From Bettongia penicillata ogilbyi (Eukaryota; Chordata; Mammalia; Diprotodontia; Potoroidae): 64,000 bases of DNA. The notes beneath the pieces were generated by a model. That model saw nothing but the letters and a program-made list of their open reading frames with translations, was not told the origin of the DNA and did no database searches. Shown in pieces: positions 34,795 to 45,968 of this stretch. A program made the translations under genes and the position numbers. The stretch covers positions 2,301,395-2,365,394 of the forward strand of contig JAJHZJ010000252.1 of NCBI GenBank assembly GCA_023548195.1. The letters run 5' to 3'. How positions within the stretch are numbered: position 1 is the stretch's first letter; the number at the start of each line of letters is the position of its first letter.

Positions 34795-34960
34795 CCACTT
34801 ATAGTAGAGTGTTGCATTTCAAGCCAGATCTCTGCTCTGACATTCACTGCCTGAGTTACTTTGGACAAGTCACTGTCTAGGCGTCAATTAGTTTGGTTCA
34901 GATAACCAGTGACCTGCAGCTCCAACTCCACGATCCTATAAACTACAGGATCAGACAAAC
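34795..34960 (+). mobile_element. MIR/CORE-SINE, diverged
   Basis: 'gatctctgctctgacattca', 'ttactttggacaagtcactg' and 'agctccaactccacgatcct' follow MIR order. A short SINE head also occurs at 34983-35032. Confidence 0.55.
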
Positions 34961-35069
34961 TAGCAAATGAGGAATGTGTGATGGCAGCTAGATGGCGCCT
35001 GGGTCCAGAGTTAGGAAGACCTGAGTTCAAAAGTAACTAACGTAAGGGAGCTGCTGAAAGTATGTCAGG

Positions 35070-35365
35070 GACAACCAAATGGTATAGGAGGTAGAATGCT
35101 GAGCCTGTATAGCAAGACTTATTTTTATGAGTTCAAATCTGGCCTCAGACACGCTGTGTGTGCATGTGTGTGTGTGTGTGTGTGTGTGACCTTAGCTGGG
35201 CAAATCACTTAATATCTGTTTGTCTTTATTTCCTCAACTGTAAAATGGGGATAATAACAGCACCTACTAGGCTGTTGTGAGGATCCAAACGAAATTATAT
35301 TTGTAAAGCATTTAGCAAAGTGCCCACACATAGTAGGTGCTCTATAAATGCTTCTTGGCTTCCCA
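35070..35365 (+). mobile_element. MIR/CORE-SINE carrying an internal (TG)n expansion
   Basis: 'gagttcaaatctggcctcag' before and 'ctgggcaaatcacttaatat' after are adjacent in the SINE consensus ('...agctgtgtgacc...'). Here 35154-35188 is an expanded TG run starting at the natural 'gctgtgtgac' site. The 3' end 'tttgtaaagcatttagcaaa' is intact. Confidence 0.85.
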
Positions 35366-35369
35366 GGTC

Positions 35370-35520
35370 ACTTCATTAATGGAAAGCACACTAGACTAGG
35401 AATCTGAAGACCCACATTTGAATCTCCAAACCTTCCAGTTTACTAGATGTGTGGACTTAGTCAAGTCACTTCCGTCATCAGCTATAAAATGTTATCTGAT
35501 TACCCAATTCCAATGTTTTT
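35370..35520 (+). mobile_element. MIR/CORE-SINE, diverged
   Basis: 'tagactaggaatctgaagac', 'tgtggacttagtcaagtcac' and 'tcatcagctataaaatgtta' follow MIR order. A short L2 end ('aacctactatgtgccaggta') follows at 35640-35670. Confidence 0.6.
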
Positions 35521-36202
35521 TTTTTTGTATCGAGAATGTCTCCTAGACAATTACAGGGAATTTGCTTTCTCCTGGGTACTTGTTACTCCATTGACTTGAC
35601 ATTGATGATGAAGTTCCTAACTTATAGTCAGTCAAACATATTAAGAACCTACTATGTGCCAGGTACTATACTAGGCATGTAAGAGGAAGTCCAAGCTCCC
35701 GGTGATCCATCAGAAAAGTTCCTAGGCAAAGCTGAGAAAATCATGTAATGGTGAGTGTCCTGGGCTAAACTGAGGAACAATGACATGCAGATCCACATAC
35801 AGGAGTAAGCTAGAGATCTTTCCTTTCCTTCTTTGGTACTGTGAGTCATGTGCACCATGCTGGGCCAAGGAAGGGGAGTAAACTCTCTAAGCAATTCTGA
35901 GTTCTTTTATCTGGAGGAAGGTCTCACCTAAATATAAACAACTGTAGTGGTCAAGTTCACCATAGAAGTGGGCTGTCTGACTCCCTCACAAATCCTAAAT
36001 GTGTTCCAGTTGCAGAAGGGGCCCCACCTAGTGCAATATTGTATGTCTAGAGGACTATGTAGATCCCTAGAAAAGTCAGAGTCCCATCAGAAAAGAAGGA
36101 GAGTTTCTTTGACTTTTTATGAGCTCAGTTGCTGAAAACTTGGCATTTTCTATTGGATTAAATAATTTGATCTCCTGTTATCTAGAACTAAGAGTGCATT
36201 TC

Positions 36203-36290
36203 TTTCCTTCCTTCCTTCCTTCCTTCCTTCCTTCCTTCCTTCCTTCCTTCCTTCCTTCCTTCCTTCCTTCCTTCCTTCCTTCCTTCCTTC

Positions 36291-36333
<43 letters not shown>
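36203..36333. repeat. (TTCC)n then (TTTC)n microsatellite
   Basis: About 90 bases of TTCC units pass directly into about 40 bases of TTTC units. The whole is polypyrimidine, and long frames across it on both strands are artefacts. Confidence 0.97.
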
Positions 36334-36510
36334 TTTCTAAACACAGGCCAAATTCTGATGTTTACAGAAGAAACTCTGAGTGGGGACTTGAATAAAAAAA
36401 AAAAAAAGGAGGGGGAAGATTTTATAGGGAAAACTCCCAAGATTGAACCTGTTTCATGTGAGTCAAGAGCTGAAATTCCATGCCACAAATTACATGTGAA
36501 CCGTAAGCTC

Positions 36511-37229
<719 letters not shown>

Positions 37230-37764
37230 AACTAAAATTGAAGGGTTTGCCAATGAAAAGTTCAAAATGTATCTTTCTAATGATAATCCCAAAAAAATGT
37301 ATGCATATTAGGAGATTTGTAACTTGGGCAATTTGTTAATATTAAAAGTCTGTACCTGTTGTTCTCAGACAAAGGATATTGTATCTTTTTTTTAAAGTCA
37401 AATTGAGAGTTTATTTTTGGAAGGACACCTCAAACTTACTTATATTATTCCCCACATTGCAGATAAGCATCTTGGATCTGGCCTGCCCTGTAACTCTGCC
37501 CAGTTATAAAAGATAAAACATCAGGGGCAATGCTGTGGTAAAAAGAGCAGGCAAATTGGGAGCACCTTAGAGTGCAAAATGATGTCTTCTTATTGGCCTA
37601 TGGAAGAAATCATGTTGAAAGGTAGGTAGAGGGAATATCAATTATTTATCTAGAGACCTGGGCTTATGGGAATTTGCACAGTTGACTCAGGAGAGGTTGC
37701 CCCCACCCTAAATAGAACTCTAGAGCCCCTAGAATATCTGAGCTGGAAGGGACCTTAAGGATCA

Positions 37765-37915
37765 TCTAGTCAGAGGTTTCTAAACTGGAATCTGTGACCT
37801 CACTTTAAAAAATGTTTTGATAACTGTACTTCAGGATAATTGTTTTCTTTTTGTAATCCTACATATTTATTTTATGCATTTAAAAGTATTATTCAGCGAA
37901 GTTATTAGGCTTCAT
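37765..37915 (+). mobile_element. hAT-type DNA transposon fragment
   Basis: 'gaggtttctaaactggaatc', 'aaaaatgttttgataactgt', 'ttttgtaatcctacatattt' and 'ttatgcatttaaaagtatta' match the family at 5962-6135 and 41870-42075. 37230-37760 before it holds nothing certain. Confidence 0.55.
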
Positions 37916-37919
37916 CTGG

Positions 37920-37929
37920 CACACACACA

Positions 37930-37981
<52 letters not shown>
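37920..37981. repeat. (AC)n microsatellite
   Basis: About 30 AC units with one AT interruption, at the edge of a hAT fragment. Confidence 0.97.
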
Positions 37982-37982
<1 letters not shown>

Positions 37983-38059
37983 GGTTAACAGCTCCTGCTT
38001 TTAGCCATTCGTTTTTACAGGAGGAATCTGGGGCCCCAAGGTCACAGTACTAACACTGC

Positions 38060-38500
38060 CTCATGACTGATCAAAGATTTTAACTTAACCAGAATATTCC
38101 TATTTTCTCTGAATAGCAGTCAATAAACCTATTTTTTCAACATCAGTGGGTCTGTGTGCAAATAAGATTATCAGCCGTCCCTGAGTTTTAAGGATAATTC
38201 CATAGGGCCTCTGTATGCATTCCAGCCAGTATTTATGGGAATGGTTAACCTTTTAAAAGAAAGAAAAGGAAAAAAAAGCAAGAAGATCATAACTTATCCC
38301 TTACTGTATCAGGCCCAGAAATTGTGTTAAGATCACTGCAGGAAATGCAGCTAATTAGATAGCACCAAGAGAGGTAATCCTTTCCATTATTTACAGGCCC
38401 ATCAGGTTTTCTGGTTTCACAGCTGATGCCCAGAATGAAACCATTTTCCTTTCACATACCTGCTGTCGGGTGGCATCCTCGTTTCTAGCTCATGATTTCA
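38060..38500. promoter_or_regulatory. Repeat-free candidate conserved noncoding block
   Basis: No transposon is recognised. Clustered motifs include a TCF-like 'gatcaaaga', 'gtcaataaacc' (forkhead-like), 'aagattatcag' (GATA), 'gcagctaattagatag' (homeodomain and GATA) and 'gtaatcctttcc'. The assignment is by composition only. 38500-39085 is GC-richer, also repeat-free, without recognisable coding sequence. Confidence 0.3.
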
Positions 38501-39087
38501 TAAACAACAGAGAAAAGATAAAAACACACCTCCTCCTCTCCAGCAGCAGCTTCCTTATCCTGTTCCCGCAAGAAAGGGAATGAAAGCACAAGGATGAGAT
38601 TCTTGGCCTGGATGTTGGTGTGTGATAAGGAGCAGTTGAAGGGTTGGTAGGGCTGGGGATGAGGGGATAGGAATTGTTTAGTCTGCCTCCCTAGATCAAA
38701 GACACCTCCATTCAAGCCTGATAGATGGAGCCAACTGATCTATTTGCCTCTCACACCTCCACTCCCAGCCCTGCCCTGGCAGCCAACCAGGGTTAACAGA
38801 GCAGCCCAGGGACGAAGAGCCCGTGATGCTGCCCCTGGCCAGCCCCAGGTTTCTAAGCACTGTCCAAAAGGGCTCCAACTTACAGGCACCTGCTGGTCTG
38901 ATCACAGACAACCAAGGCAAGATGAGCAACCAGGCTGGACGTCTGTGAACCTCCATGGCACTTTACTTGGGTCCAAAGTTAAAAGGAAGATGGCTATTAC
39001 TGTTAACCTTGGCACAGAGACAGACTCCAAGCAGAGGGCAAAGCAGAGAGCAGAGAGGGAGAGAAAACCTACAGGCTGGTAGGTGTG

Positions 39088-39304
39088 GTCGTTTAGTCAT
39101 GCCTGTACTGTCCGTAGGGTTTGTTGTTTGGTGAAGATACTGGAGTGGTTCGCCATTTCCTTCTCCAGTGGATTAAGGCAAACAGAGGTTAGGTGACTTG
39201 CCCAGGGTCACATAGCTAGAAAGTGTCCAAGGACAGATCTGAACTCAGGTGTTCCCAACTCTCGGCCTGTTGCTCTATATCCACTGTTCCACCTAGCTGC
39301 CTCC
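39088..39304 (-). mobile_element. tRNA-SINE with RTE-type tail
   Basis: 'agatactggagtggttcgcc', 'atttccttctccagtggatt', 'gacttgcccagggtcacata' and 'tccactgttccacctagctg' are in order on the minus strand. Confidence 0.88.
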
Positions 39305-39474
39305 TACATGACTAGTAGAGTATTTCAAAACCCAGAACTCAAAATGGGGTTACTGGTGAGGAAGGTGGCTGCCTCCCTGAGGTGAGAACACAGAATAAAA
39401 TGCACATCACCCTGTGGTGGTGACTGATTGGTGGGAGGTTGTCAGTAGGCAGAAAGGGAAGAAGAAACCTTTGT

Positions 39475-39870
39475 CTTAGAATGTCAGAGGCTGAAAGTGT
39501 CCTTATAGATTATTTAATCCAGGGGTGGGGAGCCTGCAGCCTTGAGGCTGCATGTGGCCCTCTAGGTCCTCCAGTTTTACAGAACAAATCCTTGCATTAA
39601 GGGGATTTGCTCTATGAAGTCTGGATTCAAAGGGCCTTACTTGAGGACTTAGAGGGCCACATGCGGCCTTGGGGCCCCAGGTTCCCCATTCCTGATTTAG
39701 TCTATCATTTTACAGATGAGGAAACTGAGGCCTCAGGAAGGCCTTGTGATTTGCCCAAGGTCATACGAAGCGTTATTTACAGAACTAGAATTTGACCCAG
39801 GTTTTCTAACTCCAAAACAATTTTTTAAAAAATCTAATGCTTTACAAACTGTGCCACACTACCTCTGCTG
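39475..39870 (-). mobile_element. MIR/CORE-SINE interrupted by a MITE
   Basis: 'gtcagaggctgaaagtgtcc' on the left, then 'cattttacagatgaggaaac', 'gatttgcccaaggtcatacg' and 'aactgtgccacactacctc' on the right, form one minus-strand MIR with its usual flank. It is split by the hAT MITE at 39520-39694. Confidence 0.8.
39520..39694. mobile_element. Palindromic hAT-type MITE with 8-bp target duplication
   Basis: The 175-bp element starts 'caggggtggggagcctgcag' and ends 'ccaggttccccattcctg'. The halves are near-perfect inverted repeats ('ctgcatgtggccctctaggt' against 'ttagagggccacatgcggcc'). Flanks are 'atttaatc' (39512-39519) and 'atttagtc' (39695-39702), an 8-bp duplication with one mismatch, as hAT transposases make. 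It is non-coding and was mobilised in trans. A relative lies at 41602-41781. Confidence 0.9.
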
Positions 39871-39964
39871 GTATTCTGTTATGACCTAAATTCTCATCCT
39901 GAGCAGGCAGAAATCACTCTGGAGCCTCCCTCCTTCCTTTCTTCCCCTTCTCTTTTGCAGCCTT

Positions 39965-40150
39965 GGAGAGAACTGGATTAGAAGTCAGGAAGCCTGGGTT
40001 CTAGAATTAACTTTGACATTAACTCACTGAGTAACCTGGGGCAATTGACTTCTCTGTACTTCTGTTTCTTCACATATTAAACGGGGGATTTATCTCCCTC
40101 AAAAGGTTGGTGGGTGAGAATCAGATGAGGTCATGAATGTGAGAAAGCCT
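39965..40150 (+). mobile_element. MIR/CORE-SINE
   Basis: 'actggattagaagtcaggaa', 'taacctggggcaattgactt' and 'ttggtgggtgagaatcagat' follow MIR order. Confidence 0.65.
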
Positions 40151-40209
40151 GGCCAATAGATAGAGCAACTGACCTACTGTCAGGGAGATTTGGAATGGCT
40201 TTTGTGACC

Positions 40210-40640
40210 TCAATGAAATAGTTTCAGTGCTGCTTTTGAGATCTCCCACCCACTATTAAAATATCTTCTGCCTGAGAGTTATTAGCTATGTGTCTATGGA
40301 TAAATCACTAAGTTTCTTCATGCCTCATTTTCCTGCACTGTAATGTGGGGATAATAAAAGCAGTTAGATAGTACAGTGGATAGAGTACCAGGCCTGGAGT
40401 CAGGAGGAACTGAGTTCAAATCCAGCCTCAGACACTTACTAGTTGTATCACCCTGGGCAAGTCACTTAACCCTGTTTTCATCAGTTTCCTCATCTGTAAA
40501 ATGAGTTGGAGAAGGAAATGCAAATTACTCCAATATCTTTGCCAAGAAACCTCCCACTGGGGTCAGGAAGAAACTGAAATGACTCAATGACAGCAAGAGT
40601 ACCTACTTCACAAAGTTGAGGGTTTGAGGTCTAGGTCTGT
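40210..40640 (+). mobile_element. Diverged MIR interrupted by an RTE-tailed SINE
   Basis: 40210-40350 ('agttattagctatgtgtcta', 'actgtaatgtggggataata') and 40606-40640 ('gagtacctacttcacaaagt') are parts of one MIR. Between them, 40353-40605 is a full SINE: 'ctggagtcaggaggaactga', 'gggcaagtcacttaaccctg', 'gagttggagaaggaaatgca' and 'caatatctttgccaagaaac'. The RTE-tailed SINE is therefore younger than the MIR. Confidence 0.8.
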
Positions 40641-40719
40641 GATTTACTGGGTTGATGGACCTCCTGAAGTGGAAAGTCTTTCCACTAAAGTAAATCGGCA
40701 ACTCAGCTAACAGTCATCT

Positions 40720-41038
40720 TGAAGACTCGGTAGAGCACTAAGGCATTAAGTTTCTTACTCTTAAGTCATTCAGGTGATGGGTGTCAGAGGTAGGGATGTG
40801 AATATTTCTCACCTCAGATACTTGATACTCACTACCTGTGTGACCTTGGGCAAGTCATTTAACCCCAGTTGCCTCATCCTGGGTCATCTCCCGGCATACT
40901 GATGAATATCTGGTCACTGGATTCAGATGGCTCTGGAGAAGTGAGGTTGGTGACCTGCACAGCCCTCCCTCACTCAAAACAAAGCCAAGTGCAAGTCACG
41001 TCATTATTTCTGCGATGTCAACGAAGGATGAACACTCA
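40720..41038 (+). mobile_element. MAR1-like CORE-SINE
   Basis: 'tgtgaccttgggcaagtcat', 'ccggcatactgatgaatatc', 'tcactggattcagatggctc' and 'agccctccctcactcaaaac' lead to the end 'cgatgtcaacgaaggatgaa'. It is nearly full length and the best copy for reading the junction of tRNA-like head and MAR1 tail. Confidence 0.8.
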
Positions 41039-41114
41039 CCCAAGTCAGAAGCAGGATTTGAATTCGCATATTCCCAACTTCAACTTTGTGAGAGTGAAAT
41101 AAAGTAACCCATTT

Positions 41115-42075
41115 GAGGCAGGGCTCTTAACCCTTTCTGTATCATGGACCCAGGGGCCTGATGGAGTCTGCTCTTCCTGGCTCAAGAAATCTGATTGTTA
41201 AATTTTAAATTTAAATTGTTAAAATATGTGAACATTTGGACAACAAATCATGGCTTACTTTATTGTTTTCTTGATTGTCTGCCAGGGATAGGGAGTCTTT
41301 GAGACAATTCCAGTATCTTGAGAAAATACAGGATGGCAGATGCATGGGGAGCTACCCTCTACCAAATGGTAGGAAGACAAAGTAATCTGCCAGTCTATAA
41401 AATGGCATTAGGGCCTGAGAAACGAATGCATCCCAAGTACTTGTTGCCCATAGGAGAATTGGTTAGACTCCATACTGAATAGGAGGGCAAGATTGTGGCA
41501 GAGTTGAAAATGGATGGCTAGTGCCATATGACTGACCCCTTGAGAAAGATCCAAATCAAGTTCCAAAAGAGGAGAAAACTAAAGTTGGGTATCCCTTTTA
41601 GCAGGGGTAAGGAACCTGCAGCCTCTAGGCCATATGTGGCCCTCTAAGTCCTCAAGGGTGTCCCTTTGACTGAATCCAAACTTCAAATCTCTTTAATTAA
41701 AACTTGGACTCTATCAAAAGGCTGCACTCAGGGACCTAAAAGGTCAGTTGAGGCCTCCAGGACACAGGCTCCCCACCCCTGACTGTAGACTTAAGTACTG
41801 GAGAAAATGTTAATAATGTGACTAAATTTAAAGGCGTGTCCTGTTTTATTTTGTTTTCAGAGCTAATTGTTAAAACATCAACCAGCACATTACTGCATGC
41901 TCAGCTTTGGCAGTTTGGTAAAAACCTATAAACTCCCTTTCATAAAAAATATTAATACATAAAATAAAATACATAAGATTATAAAGAAAATCAATTATAT
42001 TAAAATACAGTTATCAACATTTAAAAAAAAAAATGAGTTGGAAGAAAAACCAAGTTAAGAATCCCTGATAAGGTT
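41115..42075 (-). mobile_element. hAT-type element with a nested MITE
   Basis: The left end 'gctcttaaccctttctgtat' with 'catggacccaggggcctgat' and the right end 'caagttaagaatccctgata' form inverted-repeat-like termini. 41935-42030 carries the internal blocks 'aaaataaaatacataagatt' and 'tattaaaatacagttatcaa'. It has no transposase frame. Part of the interior (41280-41590) is not recognised and may be either element body or another insertion. Confidence 0.55.
41602..41781. mobile_element. Second copy of the palindromic hAT MITE
   Basis: It starts 'caggggtaaggaacctgcag' and ends 'caggctccccacccctg'. The inner arms are 'catatgtggccctctaagtc' and 'ggacctaaaaggtcag'. The interior carries 'tttgactgaatccaaacttc' that the 39520 copy has in shorter form. 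The flanking 8-mers do not match, so the target duplication is eroded. Confidence 0.8.
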
Positions 42076-42759
42076 TTAAGACTTTGCAAACCTCAAAACA
42101 CTATCTAAATGCTAGCTGTTGTTACATGAAAAGACTTCAAAAAGCATATACCCCTATATATAAATAAAGTCTTTCATCATCTTTTCCTTTCCTTTCTATT
42201 CCCTGCTTCTCCCAAGGTTCAGTTTGGGGAGGGCAAACTGGGAAGGAAGGTGTGAATTCGGAACGAAGAAGAGAATTGGCCTTGGAGGATTGGAGAGAGA
42301 ATCATAGAACGAATCAAGGAATTTTCTTAGAGATCAGAAATCATGCTGGTTCTATTTTCCCACTGGAAGCGTGGACCTTGGAAGTGTGGAGCCCCCACTG
42401 ACAGCCATATCTCTCTTAAAGCAGTATCAGATTGGGTGAGAAAAAACTTAGGAAAGGGTCACCTGTTACTAGTGTGGTACAGTAGGAAGGAACACAGTTT
42501 CCAACTAATATCTATATAGCCTTGAGTACATGCCTAGAGTCTCTCTGCTTCATCCTATCCTCCACAAAACTGTCAAGTAACCTTCTGTCAGTGAAAACCT
42601 GACCATGAGACTAACCTACCAACCAATTCTTTTGGTTTTTAATTTCCTCTAGGATAAAATAGAAACTTGTCTGTTTAGCTTTTTTAAAAAGGACTTTAGC
42701 CCTTCACAATATGGCCCCAACTTTTTGTTATAGTCCCATTGGATCTTGAAGACAATTAC

Positions 42760-42992
42760 ATACAATAGGTAGAGCACCAGACCTAGAGTCAGGAAGATCA
42801 TCTTCCTGAGTTCAAATCTGGCCTCAGATACTTACTAGCTGTGTGACCCTAGGCAAGTCACTTAACCTTGTTTGCCTTATTTCTTCAACTGTAAAATGAG
42901 TTGGAGAAGGAAATGGCAAACAACTCCCGTATCTTTGCCAAGAAAACCACAAATGAGGTCACAAAGAACGGGACATGACAGAACAACAACGA
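42760..42992 (+). mobile_element. tRNA-SINE with RTE-type tail
   Basis: 'ccagacctagagtcaggaag', 'gtgaccctaggcaagtcact', 'gttggagaaggaaatggcaa' and 'cgtatctttgccaagaaaac', ending 'gacatgacagaacaacaacg'. 42080-42755 before it holds nothing certain. Confidence 0.9.
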
Positions 42993-43130
42993 TGGATATT
43001 GCTTCTTCTTCCCACACTCAGTCAACCAAATAAATATCTTCATCACTCTAAAAGCTACACCCCGGACTCTCTCTACCATGGCCCAGAAACCTCTTCATTA
43101 CAGAAGGTCCCTAAAGTCTTGGAATTCACA

Positions 43131-43735
43131 TATTGGAACGCTTTTTTTGAAAACACAAATTTGTTCCAATTCGATTGATACATTAGGGAACTATTTGAGC
43201 ACAATGAGAATTGCACATTTGCTTTTTATGCTTAGTTTCATTGTATTCAAGACACCAAATGCAAAAAAAGCTACATGACTTCATAGTAACTCACAAGATG
43301 CAACCCTTCAGATGCCCATTTCCACAAGTAAACCTCAGGTCTTTTTCAAGGTAAAGTTCCATATTTCTTGCATATTTTTTTGGTGCAATAGGAGCTGTGG
43401 GTAGAGGAATACTGGTCCACACCCACCCACCCACTCCACTGCAACCTTCCCCTTTGTCAGCTCAAGACAGTGGGATGGGGTTCAAGCCATGCAGCAGCTG
43501 GAGGTCTTGACCCCTTGTGGCATATTTGTTGTAACATTTATGTATTTCTTAACCATTTAACATGTATAAAACTGGGCTACTGTTTTTACTAGGTCCCTAT
43601 CTTTTTTAATGTGTCACTTTCAGAAGTTTTGAATGTTGTGTATCTAACCCTATTTCCCCCACAAGTCGTATAGTTTTTATTGCATGATTTTGCATAGTTT
43701 GTGATTTTTAGGAAAGCATTGTTTTGTTATGATAA
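43131..43735. repeat. Unclassified ~0.6 kb interspersed repeat, copy 2
   Basis: This is the colinear partner of 3191-3885. Shared landmarks are 'actatttgagcacaatgaga', 'ttttcaaggtaaagttcc', 'ggagctgtgggtagaggaat', 'aacatgtataaaactgggct' and 'actaggtccctatctttttt'. It has small deletions relative to copy 1. No coding capacity is visible. Confidence 0.7.
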
Positions 43736-43899
43736 AATTGACAAGATTCCCTTATCCTGAGGCCTCTCCCTGTGGGTGGTTCCTCCTAGAACCTTCATTT
43801 GAAGAAGACAGAGGCCAGCTATGTCTTCATTCCTTTCCAGGCTGCTCTCCTGACTCTCTCCTCCAGAATTTATCATGAGCCTCCTTTTATGCATTGTCT

Positions 43900-44010
43900 T
43901 CTTCCATTAGAATTGAAGACAGGGCTTATTTTTATTTCTGCGTGTATTTCTATGTCAAGTTCTAAGCACAGCACCAAGAATATCTTAAACACTTAATGTT
44001 TGTTGATGGA
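43900..44010 (+). mobile_element. L2/CR1-type 3' end
   Basis: 'ttagaattgaagacagggct', 'ttctaagcacagcaccaaga' and 'cttaatgtttgttgatgga' are the terminal LINE block. Confidence 0.6.
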
Positions 44011-44189
44011 CCTCACTCTGTGATCAAGGTCGTCTCTGTTTCTCAGTTACCCTACTCCATCTCCATTCTTTGTATAGATTTATATTTATTCACTTCATAT
44101 TCATTATATATATGTATATATACATATACATTAAATGTATTTTCATATGTGCATTGGAATGGAAGCTCACTGAGAGTAGAGATCCCTAG

Positions 44190-44690
44190 TACCTAGTGCA
44201 CAGTGCTTCACGTCAAATCAATGAGCATTTAATTAAGTACCAAACCCAACAGCTCCTGTCCACAAGGAGCTCATAGTGTAATGCAAACAACTATGTATAC
44301 GCAAGATATAGATATCTACACATCGATAGATAGATATATGGATGGATGAATGGAAGGAAGGAAGGATGGATGGATAAATGGATGGATGGATGGATGGATA
44401 AATGGTTGGATGGATGGATGGATAAATTGGATGGATGGATGGATGGATGGATGGATGGATGGATGGATGGATGGATGGATGAACAAGAGAGGGGAGGGAG
44501 AGACAGACAGACAGACAGAAACATTAAGGGGACTGGGAAAGGTTGTTTGTAGAAGGTGAGATTTTACCTGAGACTTGAAGGACGCTAGGAGGCGGGAAGA
44601 AGAGAGTATTCTAGACAGGAAGGGACAGCCAAAGAAAAGGCAAAGGGACCAAGGACAGAGGAACGGCAAGGAGACTAGTGTCACTGGATC
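44190..44690 (+). mobile_element. L2-type LINE 3' region split by (GGAT)n
   Basis: 'tgtccacaaggagctcatag' (44258-44280) and 'gaaggtgagattttacctga', 'gacttgaaggacgctaggag' and 'aaagaaaaggcaaagggacc' (44550-44650) are consecutive parts of an L2 3' region. A (GGAT)n run lies between them. Confidence 0.65.
44337..44482. repeat. (GGAT)n microsatellite
   Basis: About 145 bases of GGAT units with a few GAAT/AAAT interruptions, then a short (GACA)n at 44502-44518. Long frames on both strands are artefacts. Confidence 0.97.
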
Positions 44691-44734
44691 CTACTATCAT
44701 CACTAATAACAGATCCCATTTCTACATCAGGGAC

Positions 44735-45450
44735 ACGAACCTTAGCCACTGCCGCAGGCTGGCCCTCCTCCTGCTAAGTCACCGAAGCATGTGCTGAGAG
44801 CAGCTGCTGGGAGCCCGGGAGAGGCGAGAGGCCAGTGGCAGAGTAAGCACAGGCTATAGCACAAGAATGCAAGACAAGCTCTCGATTCGCAGCAACGACA
44901 GAAAGAGGCCGCCAAGGCTCTGCCAGGCACAGAGCCCCATCAGAGAGGAGAAGCCTCAAGTCCTAGGGTGGGGAGGAAGGAGGGAATGAGGAGAGGGACA
45001 GGGGCAGGGGGGAGAAGAGGAGGGATGGGAAGGGAGAGAGCGGCGGGGCTGGGCTGGCACTCGAAGTAGCAGAGTCGGAGTCTGAGCCTGGGATGCCTGA
45101 CTCCCAACTCAGCACCAACACAAGCTGCCTATTTGGGGGGGAGGGGTGGAGAAGGGGGTCACACACATCGCCCTAAAAGTCAAACCGCTCAGGAGGGGAG
45201 TGGGCGGATCAGCCTGGTGAGCTGTAAATGACTTCTCCGGGGAAATGGGAGACAGACTGAGCCAGCTAAGTCAGCCGTCTGTGAGAGATGGGTTGGCTGG
45301 CAAAGAAGCGACCCTCAGATGAGAGGAAATGCAAAGGCAAGCCCCCCGGAGAGGGGCGGCCAGCCCTGGGAGAGAAGCGCTCACCACATCAAGCAAGAGG
45401 AACAGCCAGTGCGGGGTGAGGAAATGAGACCTTCTAGAGAGCGAACTGAA
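44735..45450. promoter_or_regulatory. CpG-enriched, repeat-free stretch
   Basis: I count about 24 CpG dinucleotides in some 700 bases, clearly above the surrounding AT-rich sequence, with G-rich runs ('ggggcaggggggagaagagg') and 'gggcggatc' and 'ggggcggcc' GC-box-like motifs. There is no repeat and no recognisable coding sequence. It could be a weak CpG island, an unannotated promoter or first exon, or simply GC-rich unique DNA. Confidence 0.35.
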
Positions 45451-45837
45451 AATGAGAAACGTATGGATTTTAGGGATCCCTGAAGGAAAATAGGGAACGG
45501 ATACAATTGCATTCATGGGAAAGCTATTATCATCTCTGCTAAAGCTAAACATTAAGGAGGATCTGCTTTCCATCCAGCCCTGCTTCAGAATCCTATTAAG
45601 GGGGAAGCAAATGCGGAAATTGTCAGAAGGACCCAAGCTGGTCACATTTTCTAATAGGTGTTAGGGACAAAGAGCGGCTGTTAGAGGCAGCAAAGGAAAA
45701 GAGGAAAAATCTGTTAAGGGGAGGAAACTGCTCTGATTTCCCCCAGCTTTCAGTACCAAGCCTGGAGGGTTGCAGTGCTCCTCCCCTGTTCAGAAATTCA
45801 TTTTCATGAAGAAAAATATAGTGGCTTTTCTCTCTCC

Positions 45838-45968
45838 TTTTTTCCCCCACAGCTTTCTCTGAGTCCAGAGGCCAGTGCCTCATCTGCTCCTGTGAATAGA
45901 TAAAAGCAGACAGGAGAGCAAATATGATCAGAAGAGCAGGAATTTCACTGGGGAGAAGGGAAACAAAA
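45838..45968 (+). repeat. Duplicated ~130-bp segment, copy 1
   Basis: This is colinear with 46659-46792. Shared order: 'ttttccc', 'agtcca', 'catct', 'tctgtgaa.agataaaa', 'gagagcaaa', 'atatga', 'cag', 'gaacaggaa/gagcaggaa', 'tttcact', 'gggag' and 'gggaaaca'. Both copies keep a GATA core and a pyrimidine-rich 5' edge. Confidence 0.7.

Noticed and set aside
36119..36488. Open frames rich in Ser-Phe-Leu-Pro or Arg-Lys-Glu-Gly
   Set aside because: They are translations of the (TTCC)n/(TTTC)n microsatellite.
44291..44684. Frames reading Ile-His-Pro-Ser or Trp-Met-Asp-Gly repeats
   Set aside because: They are translations of the (GGAT)n microsatellite inside an L2 fragment, not repeat proteins.
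44742..45166. Ala/Pro/Ser/Cys-rich minus-strand frames
   Set aside because: They arise from GC-rich composition. No signal peptide, domain or splice-consistent structure could be supported.
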